A stretch of DNA of 24,480 nt, taken from assembly GCA_038123715.1 (NCBI GenBank), contig JAYPAN010000024.1, positions 1-24,480 on the forward strand. The letters run 5' to 3'. A program made the position numbers and the translations under genes. The notes below the pieces were generated by a model. It was given only the letters and a program-made list of their open reading frames with translations, did not search any database and had not been told where the DNA came from. The stretch comes from JAYPAN01 sp038123715. Its GTDB lineage: Bacteria; Pseudomonadota; Alphaproteobacteria; RS24. Positions 1 through 6,932 of this stretch are shown here, in pieces; the first letter of the stretch is position 1, and each line of letters begins with the position of its first letter.

Positions 1-17
1 AGTAGAGTGTTTGTGCG

Positions 18-1022
18 TTGACGTTTCGGCTTGGGTTATGTGCGGGCTTATTGCTGCTTTCGGTTCTGCCGGTAAAGGGTCAGGATTTGGACTGCCGAAT
101 ACCCTTGACTCGGTTAAGCGTGATTGCCGACACGCCACTGCCGCAAGATTTGCTTCTGAATTTGCAAAAGACGCTGACCGGCACATGTGCCGAGCGCGCA
201 TTGACGCAATCGCTGGTGCCGGAACTGGCGCGCTTTTTGGCGATAAATGATTTGCGCCCCGTCGGCTTGACCATTGACCATGATGCCGGTCAACAACGCG
301 CTGTTTTGTCCCTGAATTTCCAAAATGGCGCCGCCTTGTCGCACTATTTATTGCCGATTGAGCGCCCTGCGCCGGTGCTGGTGCGATTGGCGGAACTGGT
401 CGGAAAGCCGCAGGAAGGTGAGACTTTGCGATTGCGCTTTGTGCCGGCGCCAAATCTGGACGAAACCAACCTGCAGATAAGCTGGCTGCGCGACGGTGCG
501 GTGATTGACGGGGCAACCGGCCACCGCTACCAGCTCAGCAAAAGCGATATTGGCGCGCGCATTTCCCTGCGGCTTGAGGCCGAGCAGGCCAATGCCGCAC
601 CGGTCACAACCAAAGCCTTGGGGCCGGTCACGCCGCGCCCCGTGCCGCCAAGGCTTGACAATTTGCGCCTGATTGGCCGAGCAGAAGTTGGTCGCCAAGT
701 GACCCTCAATTTTGATTTCCGCCGTGGTTCTAATGCCGCGCCGCTTGGCCGCATTGAATATCAATGGCTGCGCGATAATGCGCCGATTGCCGATGCCGAA
801 CAGGCCGCATATACGCTGCAAGAGGCTGATATCGGAAGGGTTATCCGCCTGCGGGCGCGTGCTTTTGATGCGATGGGCATGGCGGCGCTGCCGGTGCAAG
901 CGGCAATGTCGGCAGCGATAAAAGATGTGCCGACGCTTGATATGGTGCGCCCGATACCGCGCCCATTGGCAGACATACCGGAAGACAATAATGCCCCCTC
1001 ACGCCGGGCGCTTTCACCATGA
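18..1022 (+). CDS. Secreted protein with two Ig-like repeats, function unknown
   Basis: The 334-residue product begins with a signal peptide (about residues 1-21, hydrophobic LCAGLLLLSVLPV, likely cut near VKG-QD), so it is probably exported. Two related modules are visible, around residues 127-188 and 217-282. Each has the pattern W-L-R-D-(G/N)-x-x-I-x-x-A, then Y-x-L, then a D-I-G-x-x-I strand, which is typical of bacterial Ig-like repeats in envelope proteins. The linker (about 198-212) and tail (310-334) are rich in proline, as in exposed or wall-spanning segments. The first 120 residues match nothing I recognise. The start is inferred: an in-frame TAG lies at 3-5 and the only useful codon before the signal peptide is TTG at 18, with a weak ribosome site. 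The stop overlaps the next ATG (ATGA), suggesting translational coupling. No enzymatic motif is visible. Confidence 0.7.
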   Translation: MTFRLGLCAGLLLLSVLPVKGQDLDCRIPLTRLSVIADTPLPQDLLLNLQKTLTGTCAERALTQSLVPELARFLAINDLRPVGLTIDHDAGQQRAVLSLNFQNGAALSHYLLPIERPAPVLVRLAELVGKPQEGETLRLRFVPAPNLDETNLQISWLRDGAVIDGATGHRYQLSKSDIGARISLRLEAEQANAAPVTTKALGPVTPRPVPPRLDNLRLIGRAEVGRQVTLNFDFRRGSNAAPLGRIEYQWLRDNAPIADAEQAAYTLQEADIGRVIRLRARAFDAMGMAALPVQAAMSAAIKDVPTLDMVRPIPRPLADIPEDNNAPSRRALSP

Positions 1023-1271
1023 GCCAGCTTCGTGAATACGCCAATGCGGTCGCCACGACCAATTAAACCAATGGTGATGCGAGCAAAAGTGTCTATCTTT
1101 CTTGATGCGGCGATTATTAAAACCGGCGCGACGCTGGGTGATTCCAGCGATCAGGTGGTGGCCACAGGCGATATCCGCCTGATTGCCGCCGAAACGCAGA
1201 ATTTCGCCTCGCGCTCGGAAACGCGCGGTGTGCAATCCGATTTGTTCCAAATGCTGCCCCATACAGATTAG
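1019..1271 (+). pseudogene. Frame-broken small gene downstream of the Ig-like protein
   Basis: An ATG at 1019 overlaps the stop of the upstream gene and reads MSQLREYANAVATTN before a TAA at 1064-1066. The same frame continues plausibly (TNGDASKSVYLS) to a second stop. The next frame is open from 1023 to 1271 and ends with a protein-like stretch (DAAIIKTGATLGDSSDQVVA, then more to LFQMLPHTD). The pieces read best as one gene of about 80 codons with a nonsense change and a +1 frame change near 1085-1100. It could be a decayed gene or an assembly error. A GTG at 1032 could also start the open frame on its own, but it lacks a ribosome site and its first residues look unnatural. I do not recognise the family. 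Confidence 0.4.
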
Positions 1272-1327
1272 ATTTGCTTTTCGAGGCGTAAAGCCTAACT
1301 CCCCGCGAAAGGGAAAAGGAGTGCATG

Positions 1328-1897
1328 ATGCGCCTGTTTACGATTGTTTTATGGTCACTCATGGCCGTCCCGGCTTTGGCCGATGAGGCACAAAACAGCA
1401 AAACCGCTTATGATTTCACCCTGCCCGCATTGGATGGCGGGGGGCTGGCCTTAGCCGATTTTGCTGGTCAGCCGATTTTGCTGGTCAATACGGCGTCGCA
1501 ATGCGGCTTTACCGGTCAGTATGAGGGTTTGCAGGCACTGTGGTCGTACTATCGAGACAAAGGGCTCGTGGTGCTGGGTGTGCCGAGCAATGATTTTGGA
1601 GGCCAGGAGCCGGGCCAGGCGGATGACATAAAGGCGTTTTGCGAAGTTAATTTCAATATCGATTTTCCGATGAGCGACAAGCTGGTTGTGCGCGGCGACC
1701 AAGCCCATCCGCTATATCAATGGTTGCTTGCAGAATTGGGTGACAAGGCTCGCCCTAAATGGAATTTCTACAAATATCTTATTGATGCCGATGGCCGGGC
1801 GGTCAGCTATTATTCCTCCATGACCAAGCCGGATTCGCGGAAATTGCGCCGCGCTATTGAAGATGTGCTGGCCGCCGCCCAGCCTTCTTTAAATTAG
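1328..1897 (+). CDS. Glutathione peroxidase family protein, exported
   Basis: Thiol peroxidase of the glutathione peroxidase fold, which reduces hydrogen or lipid peroxides with thioredoxin or glutathione as donor. Numbered from the second ATG, the catalytic tetrad is complete: Cys59 in NTASQCGFT, Gln92 in NDFGGQEPG, and Trp144-Asn145 in KWNFYKYLID. Cysteine replaces selenocysteine, as usual in bacteria. A second cysteine, Cys104 in FCEVNF, sits where thioredoxin-dependent members carry a resolving or nearby cysteine. The first 18 residues (MRLFTIVLWSLMAVPALA) form a signal peptide, so the enzyme should act in the periplasm, unlike the usual cytoplasmic forms. Two ATGs stand in tandem (1325 and 1328). 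AAGGAG at 1316-1321 is better spaced for 1328. The 189-residue length is the family length plus the leader. The neighbours give no pathway clue. Confidence 0.92.
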   Translation: MRLFTIVLWSLMAVPALADEAQNSKTAYDFTLPALDGGGLALADFAGQPILLVNTASQCGFTGQYEGLQALWSYYRDKGLVVLGVPSNDFGGQEPGQADDIKAFCEVNFNIDFPMSDKLVVRGDQAHPLYQWLLAELGDKARPKWNFYKYLIDADGRAVSYYSSMTKPDSRKLRRAIEDVLAAAQPSLN

Positions 1898-2028
1898 AAG
1901 GCGCGGTGATGGCCCAGCATAATACCGCTGCTGCTGCGCTGATTTTCGAAATCGGCAAAAATTGTGTCGCAAGTTCAGGCAATCGGCTTGCTTGGTTTCG
2001 CAGGTATGTGTTGTAAAATGGCGTATAG

Positions 2029-2053
2029 AAAAAGGGGCGTCCGGAGACGCCCC
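2029..2053 (-). terminator. Intrinsic terminator of the enoyl-CoA hydratase gene
   Basis: An eight-pair perfect stem (GGGGCGTC/GACGCCCC at 2034-2041 and 2046-2053) with a four-base loop is followed on the minus strand by five T residues. It lies 22 bases past the stop codon of the minus-strand gene ending at 2076. Confidence 0.9.
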
Positions 2054-2075
2054 ATAAATCACTAAATTAAGACGC

Positions 2076-2852
2076 CTATTTGCCTTTCCAGACCGGTGCG
2101 CGCTTTTCGGCGAAGGCGGTTGCGCCTTCGCGGGCATCTTCGGAGCTGAACACCGGATTCATGATTTCCTGCTGCCGCTTCCAGATTTCATCATGCGGCC
2201 ATGTTTTATATTCGGTCATGATTTTCTTGGTGGCGGCGGTCGCCAGCGGGCCATTGACGGCAATGCGGGCGGCCAGTTTCTTCGCTCCTTCAAGCGCCTG
2301 GCCTTCCGGCACCACATCATTGATAAGCCCGACTTCATACATGCGCGCGGCGGAGTAATGGTCGCCCGACAGCGCCATTTCCATCGCAATGCGCGGCGGG
2401 ATTTGTTGCGGCAGGCGGAACACGCCACCGGCGCCGGCTACCAATGACCGCTTCACTTCAGGAATCCCGAATTTGGTGGCTTCCGTAGCGACCACCAAAT
2501 CGCAGGCCAGCAGCAATTCAAAGCCGCCGGCCAGCGCATAACCTTCGGCAGCGGCGATTATCGGCTTGGCTGGTGTGTATTGGGTAAGCCCGCCAAAGCC
2601 GCGCCCCGGTACAGTAGGTGTTTCCCCGGCCAGAAAGCCCTTCAAATCCATGCCGGAACAGAATGTCCCGCCATTACCGGTCAGAATGGCCACCCGAATT
2701 TCGGCATCGGCCTCAAATCGGTCAATTGCGGCAGAAATCAATTCCGACATATTTTTGTTCATGGCATTTTTGGCTTGCGGCCGGTTCATGGTCATTACCA
2801 TGACGCCATTTTCAACGCTTACCAGCAATTCGTTTGACAGGTCTTCGCTCAT
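2076..2852 (-). CDS. Enoyl-CoA hydratase/isomerase (crotonase) family
   Basis: Crotonase-fold enzyme of 258 residues, the standard length. It should add water across the 2,3 double bond of enoyl-CoA thioesters or do a related reaction. Both acid-base glutamates of true hydratases are present: Glu112 in ALAGGFELLLACD and Glu132 in FGIPEVKRSLVAGAGG. The oxyanion-hole segments are NGGTFCSGMDLKGF (about residues 60-73) and YALAGGFE (105-112). No signal peptide is seen, so it is cytoplasmic. The purine-rich AAGGGAGAGA just before the ATG supports the start. It stands alone with its own terminator; its promoter region runs into the assembly gap at 2955. The acyl substrate cannot be read from the sequence. 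Fatty-acid beta-oxidation or aromatic/terpenoid catabolism are possible. Confidence 0.9.
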   Translation of the reverse strand: MSEDLSNELLVSVENGVMVMTMNRPQAKNAMNKNMSELISAAIDRFEADAEIRVAILTGNGGTFCSGMDLKGFLAGETPTVPGRGFGGLTQYTPAKPIIAAAEGYALAGGFELLLACDLVVATEATKFGIPEVKRSLVAGAGGVFRLPQQIPPRIAMEMALSGDHYSAARMYEVGLINDVVPEGQALEGAKKLAARIAVNGPLATAATKKIMTEYKTWPHDEIWKRQQEIMNPVFSSEDAREGATAFAEKRAPVWKGK

Positions 2853-2932
2853 TTCTCTCTCCCTTAAGTCCTCTTATATGAGGGTGGTTGTGTGGGTTTA
2901 TTCAACCGCGCGGTTGCAAATGTGTCAATCAT

Positions 2933-2952
2933 AGATGCGCTAAGATGCGCTA
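2933..2952. repeat. Two tandem copies of AGATGCGCTA at the gap edge
   Basis: AGATGCGCTA occurs twice head to tail (2933-2942 and 2943-2952), and the N run begins two bases later. The array may continue into the gap. It lies upstream of the minus-strand hydratase gene. Confidence 0.6.
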
Positions 2953-2954
2953 AA

Positions 2955-3054
2955 NNNNNNNNNNNNNNNNNNNNNNNNNNNNNNNNNNNNNNNNNNNNNN
3001 NNNNNNNNNNNNNNNNNNNNNNNNNNNNNNNNNNNNNNNNNNNNNNNNNNNNNN
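2955..3054. other. Assembly gap (100 N)
   Basis: Exactly 100 undetermined bases, the conventional placeholder for a scaffold gap of unknown length. The true distance between the hydratase promoter and the nitrogen operon is therefore unknown, and a gene could be missing here. Confidence 0.95.
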
Positions 3055-3070
3055 GCCTCATATTTTGCAT

Positions 3071-3123
3071 AAAAAATAGGCATATATTGGTGATTTGAAT
3101 ATATGGCTAAAAAATAGGCATAT
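3071..3123 (+). repeat. Two 15-bp direct repeats upstream of the sigma-54 promoter
   Basis: AAAAAATAGGCATAT occurs at 3071-3085 and again, identically, at 3109-3123, 38 bp apart. The GGCATAT part recurs in the -24 element of the promoter (3184-3190). The spacing and place, about 60-110 bp upstream of the promoter, suit an upstream activator or DNA-bending site. The sequence does not resemble the usual NtrC dyad. Confidence 0.65.
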
Positions 3124-3182
3124 TATTTCAGCGGTGTTACCCGTTCGGGCGAGAAATGGCAGAAAATAGCCATTTCAAAAAC

Positions 3183-3198
3183 TGGCATATCTCTTGCT
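3183..3198 (+). promoter_or_regulatory. Sigma-54 (RpoN) promoter of torF-glnK-amtB
   Basis: TGGCATATCTCTTGCT matches the -24/-12 consensus TGGCACG-N4-TTGCW, with the invariant GG and GC correctly spaced; the differences are in the CG after TGGCA. Transcription would start near 3209, about 24 bases before the torF ATG. Sigma-54 control with NtrC is the known mode for glnK-amtB operons, so nitrogen limitation is the likely signal. Confidence 0.85.
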
Positions 3199-3232
3199 TT
3201 CTAAGCTCAGAAGTTTGCGAAAGGAGAGTATC

Positions 3233-3895
3233 ATGCAAAATTCTGTATCAAAATTATCTTTCGCCGGCCTGTTAATGGCTGGTTCCATGTTGGCGACACC
3301 GGTTCTGGCGGCTGACATTGAAGGCAATATCGGCGTCACCACAGATTATATCTGGCGTGGCATGACGCAAAATAACGGCGGCACAAGCGCCAGTGGCGGT
3401 CTGGATGTCAGTTTTGACAGTGGCCTGTATATCGGCACTTGGGTTGGTGACACAGCCGGCACAGATTATGGCACGCAGGAAGTCGATTATTATATCGGTT
3501 ATGCGGGCGAGTCCGGGTCAATTTCCTATGATGTCGGCTATCTGATGTATACATATCCGTCCAGCCAAGCCGCCACCGATGTTGACTTCAGCGAAGTTTA
3601 CATCACGGTCGGCACCGGCCCGGTTTCGGCTTCTTATTATTATCTGGTTGACGCTGAAGGCGCCGACGCAGGTGACAGCGGCTATATTTCGCTCGATTAC
3701 GAAACCTCCCTCTCCGATGATTGGGGTCTGTCGCTGCATTATGGTGATTACACCGGCGATTTCAGCTCTGAAGCATCTGACATGTCCGTCACTGTTTCCA
3801 AAGGCGATTTTGCCCTATCTCTCGTCACAACTGACGGTCTGACCGGTGTTGATGACGATATGCGCTTCGTTGCCTCTTGGGGCATCGGATTCTAA
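3233..3895 (+). CDS. TorF-family putative porin (gcw_chp type), first copy
   Basis: Predicted outer-membrane beta-barrel protein of 220 residues. A signal peptide (about 1-26, ending ATPVLA-AD) is followed by GVTTDYIWRGMTQ, the signature near the N-terminus of the Gcw_chp/TorF family. Repeated alternating polar and aromatic strands follow (DYYIGYAG, VSASYYYLV, LSLHYGDYTG), and the chain ends in an aromatic residue (WGIGF), as barrel proteins do. ATG 3233 is chosen over the upstream TTG at 3194, because AAGGAG stands at 3221-3226 and the upstream codons overlap the promoter. It is the first gene of the sigma-54 operon, with glnK 25 bases downstream. This suggests a role in passing ammonium or small nitrogen compounds through the outer membrane. 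That role is inference: family members have no well-settled substrate. Confidence 0.85.
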   Translation: MQNSVSKLSFAGLLMAGSMLATPVLAADIEGNIGVTTDYIWRGMTQNNGGTSASGGLDVSFDSGLYIGTWVGDTAGTDYGTQEVDYYIGYAGESGSISYDVGYLMYTYPSSQAATDVDFSEVYITVGTGPVSASYYYLVDAEGADAGDSGYISLDYETSLSDDWGLSLHYGDYTGDFSSEASDMSVTVSKGDFALSLVTTDGLTGVDDDMRFVASWGIGF

Positions 3896-3920
3896 GGCAG
3901 TCAAACGAAAGGTTCCTCCC

Positions 3921-4259
3921 ATGAAAATGATTGTTGCAATCATAAAACCTTTCAAGCTGGACGCTGTGCGCGAAGCGCTCACAGCGGCCGGCATTGAAGG
4001 TTTGACAGCCTGCGAAGTAAAGGGTTTCGGTCGCCAGAAGGGTCAGACCGAAATCTATCGTGGCGCTGAATATGAGGTGAATTTCCTGCCGAAAGTCCGG
4101 CTGGAAATCGTCGTTGATGATGGTCAGGTGGAAGACGCTTCTGCTGCTATTCGCGAGACGGCCAACACTGACAAAATCGGCGACGGCAAGATTTTTGTTC
4201 TGCCCGTTGATGAAGCCATCCGCATCCGCACCGGCGAAACCGGTTCGGCTGCCCTGTAA
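3921..4259 (+). CDS. glnK: PII nitrogen regulatory protein GlnK
   Basis: Trimeric PII signal protein of 112 residues, the standard length. It senses 2-oxoglutarate and ATP/ADP, and when nitrogen is ample it blocks the AmtB channel. The N-terminus MKMIVAIIKPFKLDAVREAL, the T-loop GRQKGQTEIYRGAEYEVNF with the uridylylation site Tyr51, and the B-loop region TANTDKIGDGKIFVLP (about 80-95) are all intact. ATG 3921 is set by alignment to the family and by GAAAGG at 3907-3912. The 16-base spacing to amtB and the sigma-54 promoter upstream of torF support GlnK rather than GlnB, since glnB normally pairs with glnA. GlnD would be the modifying enzyme; it is not in the window. Confidence 0.95.
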   Translation: MKMIVAIIKPFKLDAVREALTAAGIEGLTACEVKGFGRQKGQTEIYRGAEYEVNFLPKVRLEIVVDDGQVEDASAAIRETANTDKIGDGKIFVLPVDEAIRIRTGETGSAAL

Positions 4260-4275
4260 TCCCGAGGAGTTTGAA

Positions 4276-5586
4276 ATGATGACGAAAGCTCTCAAAAAAC
4301 TGGGTCTGGCTGCTGGCATGACAATGCTCGCTGCCCCCGCAATGGCCGCTGTCGATCCCGAAACAGCCTATGTGTTCAACACATTCCTGTTTCTGGTCTG
4401 CGGCTTTTTGGTCATGTTTATGGCCGCCGGTTTCGCCATGCTGGAAAGCGGCATGGTGCGGTCGAAAAATGTCGCAACGATATGCGTTAAAAACATATCT
4501 TTGTATTCCCTTGCCGGTCTGATGTATTGGCTGGTCGGCTATAATCTGATGTATGGCATTGAAGAAGGCGGCTATATCGGCTCGCTGTTTGATGTCTGGA
4601 GTGCCGATGACAGCGCGATTGCTGGCGAAACACCTGACTTTAGCGGCGGCTACGCCTCCGGCTCTGACTGGTATTTCCAAATGGTGTTCTGCGCCACAAC
4701 AGCCTCAATCGTCTCCGGCACGGTTGCCGAGCGCTTGAAGCTTTGGCCTTTCCTGATTTTCACCCTGTTCCTGACCGGCTTTATCTATCCTATCGTTGGT
4801 TCATGGGAGTGGGGCACAGGCTGGCTCGACGCTCAAGGCTTCAGTGACTTTGCCGGTTCGACGCTGGTTCACTCAACCGGTGGTTGGGCGGCGCTGACCG
4901 GAGCCATTATTCTTGGCGCCCGTGCCGGTAAATATGGCCCGGACGGGTCGGTCAATCCGATGCCCGGTTCCTCCATGCCTTTGGCGACGCTGGGGACATT
5001 CATCCTGTGGCTCGGCTGGTTCGGCTTTAATGGCGGTTCGCAATTGGCTCTGGGTTCAGGCGCTGATGCGGCTGCGATTTCCAACATCTTCATCAACACC
5101 AATATCGCCGCTGCTGCCGGTGTCGTTGCTGCCATGCTGGCCTCGACCGGCCTGTATGGCAAGGTTGACCTCACAATGGCCTTGAATGGTGCGATTGGCG
5201 GGCTGGTGTCCATCACCGCCGAGCCGCTGACACCGTCAATTCCGGCGGCTGCCTTTATCGGTGCTGTTGGTGGTGTGTTGATTGTGCTGACCGTGCCGCT
5301 TCTCGACAAGCTGAAAATCGACGATGTTGTCGGTGCCATTCCGGCGCACCTTGTCTGCGGTATCTGGGGCACGCTGATTGTGCCGTTCACCAATAGCGAT
5401 TCCAGCTATGGCGTGCAAGCGCTGGGAGTCATTGCGGTTGGTATCTTCACCGTGATTGCCAGTGGCATTGTCTGGTATGCGCTGAAAGCCACGATTGGCC
5501 TTCGCGTCGAGGAAGAGGACGAATTGGCAGGTCTCGATAAATCCGAGCTTGGCATAGAGGCCTATCCCGAATTTTCACGCGCGTGA
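4276..5586 (+). CDS. amtB: Ammonium transporter AmtB
   Basis: Inner-membrane ammonium channel of 436 residues. A cleavable leader (about 1-28, ending APAMAA) precedes the usual eleven membrane helices, as in other proteobacterial AmtB proteins. Recognisable segments are FAMLESGMVRSKNV in helix 1-2, STLVHSTGGWAALTGA with the first pore histidine, and PAHLVCGIWGTL with the second pore histidine of the twin-His pair. ATG 4276 is preceded by GAGGAG at 4264-4269 with good spacing; the reading frame runs upstream into glnK but has no better start. It is the third gene of the sigma-54 operon, and GlnK should bind its cytoplasmic face. A strong hairpin follows at 5627. Confidence 0.96.
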   Translation: MMTKALKKLGLAAGMTMLAAPAMAAVDPETAYVFNTFLFLVCGFLVMFMAAGFAMLESGMVRSKNVATICVKNISLYSLAGLMYWLVGYNLMYGIEEGGYIGSLFDVWSADDSAIAGETPDFSGGYASGSDWYFQMVFCATTASIVSGTVAERLKLWPFLIFTLFLTGFIYPIVGSWEWGTGWLDAQGFSDFAGSTLVHSTGGWAALTGAIILGARAGKYGPDGSVNPMPGSSMPLATLGTFILWLGWFGFNGGSQLALGSGADAAAISNIFINTNIAAAAGVVAAMLASTGLYGKVDLTMALNGAIGGLVSITAEPLTPSIPAAAFIGAVGGVLIVLTVPLLDKLKIDDVVGAIPAHLVCGIWGTLIVPFTNSDSSYGVQALGVIAVGIFTVIASGIVWYALKATIGLRVEEEDELAGLDKSELGIEAYPEFSRA

Positions 5587-5626
5587 ACCGGACACTTAAC
5601 TCTCTAGTCCCCTAATGCGTGAAAAA

Positions 5627-5652
5627 GACCCCGGCGGGCAACCGCCGGGGTC
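5627..5652 (+). terminator. Strong hairpin after amtB
   Basis: A perfect 11-pair stem (GACCCCGGCGG/CCGCCGGGGTC) closes a GCAA tetraloop 40 bases after the amtB stop. The T-tract is poor at first (ACTTATTTGGG) but CTTTTTT follows at 5665. The opposite strand has five T residues directly after the stem. It likely ends or attenuates the torF-glnK-amtB transcript before the second torF. Confidence 0.75.
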
Positions 5653-5702
5653 ACTTATTTGGGTCACTTTTTTGGTTAAGATATTCCAATCCCCTAATCT
5701 TG

Positions 5703-5717
5703 CGGCGCATTGCGCCG
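5703..5717 (+). other. Short inverted repeat in the leader of the second torF gene
   Basis: CGGCGC-ATT-GCGCCG forms a six-pair dyad followed by TTATTTTCT, 36 bases before the torF2 start. It could be a weak second terminator or an operator. I found no sigma-54 element in the 100 bases between the amtB hairpin and this gene. Confidence 0.4.
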
Positions 5718-5752
5718 TTATTTTCTATGAGGGTTTTTTCCGGAGTTGCCCC

Positions 5753-6418
5753 ATGCCATGTTTACGACACCGACTTTGCGTCGCTGCCTGTTGCTCAACA
5801 CTAATGGCCGGTTTGCTGATTGCGACCGACGCCAAAGCCTTTGAGCTGAGTGGCGGTGTTGGGCTGACATCGGATTATGTCTGGCGCGGCGAGACACAAT
5901 CATCCGGTGATGCCAGCGTGTCGGGCAGTGTCAAGCTGGCCTTTGACAATGCCTTGTCGGTCGGCCTGTGGGTCGGTTCGCTCGGCAAGGCGGAAAATGA
6001 CAATCCCAATTATGAGCTGAATGTCTTTGCCGCCTATAATGGCATGATTGACCAATTGGCCTATGAAGCAGGCATTATTGCCTATCATTATCCCGGCATT
6101 GACGGCCAAGAGCGCGACGCGACCGATATTTATGGCCGTCTCGGCTTTGGCCCGCTTTCGGCCAGCTATTATTATCAAGCGCGCGCCGAAAATGACGCGC
6201 TTGAGGATGAGTCCGCGCAATATGTCTCGCTGGATGCGTCATTTCCCCTGACCGATGGCTGGTTTTTCGGCCTGCATGCGGGGCTGGAATTTTACGATAG
6301 ATTGGAGACAGATGAGGATTTTGCCCTGTCTGTGAATAAAGACAGTTTTACCCTTACCGCCTCGCAAAATGAGGGGGATGACACGCGGGTCAGCGTGTCT
6401 TGGGGTGTGCGCTATTAA
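5753..6418 (+). CDS. TorF-family putative porin (gcw_chp type), second copy
   Basis: A 221-residue paralogue of the protein at 3233. It has a signal peptide (about 1-29, MPCLRHRLCVAACC through ATDAKA), the family signature GVGLTSDYVWRGETQSS, the shared core LGFGPLSASYYYQA (compare VGTGPVSASYYYLV), and an aromatic end, WGVRY. ATG 5753 is preferred because CGGAG lies at 5741-5745. Reading further upstream would run through the amtB terminator. The charge pattern differs from the first copy (more acidic loops, EDES and DNDNPN-like stretches), so pore properties may differ. Position suggests it belongs to the same nitrogen module, by read-through or its own weak promoter. Substrate unknown. Confidence 0.83.
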   Translation: MPCLRHRLCVAACCSTLMAGLLIATDAKAFELSGGVGLTSDYVWRGETQSSGDASVSGSVKLAFDNALSVGLWVGSLGKAENDNPNYELNVFAAYNGMIDQLAYEAGIIAYHYPGIDGQERDATDIYGRLGFGPLSASYYYQARAENDALEDESAQYVSLDASFPLTDGWFFGLHAGLEFYDRLETDEDFALSVNKDSFTLTASQNEGDDTRVSVSWGVRY

Positions 6419-6436
6419 GGGCGTTTGCCTGTGCGC

Positions 6437-6850
6437 TTACATGCCCGGCAATTTGGCAAATTGCGCCACGCCCTCGGCAATCAGATGAAAATCATATTTG
6501 TCATCTGTATGGATGGCGATATCCGGCCCGCCAAAATCGGCCGGATTGTCCATTGAGCCGACTTTCAGCAAAACCGTATCGGGCAGCGCCGCCGGCGCGC
6601 GGGTCAGCAGGGGCGCGCCGCAAATGCCGCAAAACTCCCGCGTCACCGGATTGTCAATATCGGTGCGCGTATAGGCGGTGGGCGTCCCCTTGGTATATTT
6701 GAAATTGGCGTCCGATATGCCCATTGTCAGATTGGCCGCCCCGCCGGTAATGTGCTGACATTCGCGGCAATGGCATTGACCTTTGAAAACCGGATCGCCC
6801 TCAACCGCATAGCGCACCGCGCCACAATAACATCCACCTTCTACTTTCAT
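6437..6850 (-). CDS. GFA/CENP-V domain zinc protein
   Basis: A 137-residue protein of the glutathione-dependent formaldehyde-activating (GFA) fold. The zinc-binding cysteines are in the classical places: C7-x-C9 (GCYCGAVRY), C26-x-C28-x2-C31 (GQCHCRECQHITG) and C74-x2-C77 (REFCGICGAPL). The length is typical of single-domain members, which are mostly uncharacterised; few are proven to act on S-hydroxymethylglutathione. AAGGAGG lies just upstream of the ATG on the minus strand. It is convergent with torF2 (18 bases apart) and downstream of the iron-binding protein gene on the same strand, but no functional link is evident. Confidence 0.88.
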   Translation of the reverse strand: MKVEGGCYCGAVRYAVEGDPVFKGQCHCRECQHITGGAANLTMGISDANFKYTKGTPTAYTRTDIDNPVTREFCGICGAPLLTRAPAALPDTVLLKVGSMDNPADFGGPDIAIHTDDKYDFHLIAEGVAQFAKLPGM

Positions 6851-6932
6851 CGCAGCCTCCTTATGTTGTTCTGCTCTGACAGTCTGGCACTATCGGTGTG
6901 TCATGTGAAGCTGATTTTTGGCAGGCGCGCGC

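Noticed and set aside
1911..2018. Small plus-strand open frame after the peroxidase gene
   Set aside because: No ribosome site, no recognisable content, and it runs against the hydratase terminator region.
5703..5717. NtrC-type operator before torF2
   Set aside because: The dyad CGGCGC-ATT-GCGCCG lacks the GCAC/GTGC half-sites and long spacing of NtrC sites; kept only as an unassigned inverted repeat.
6875..6900. TGGCACTATCGGTGTG as a sigma-54 promoter
   Set aside because: The -12 GC is missing at the required spacing, and no plus-strand gene follows.
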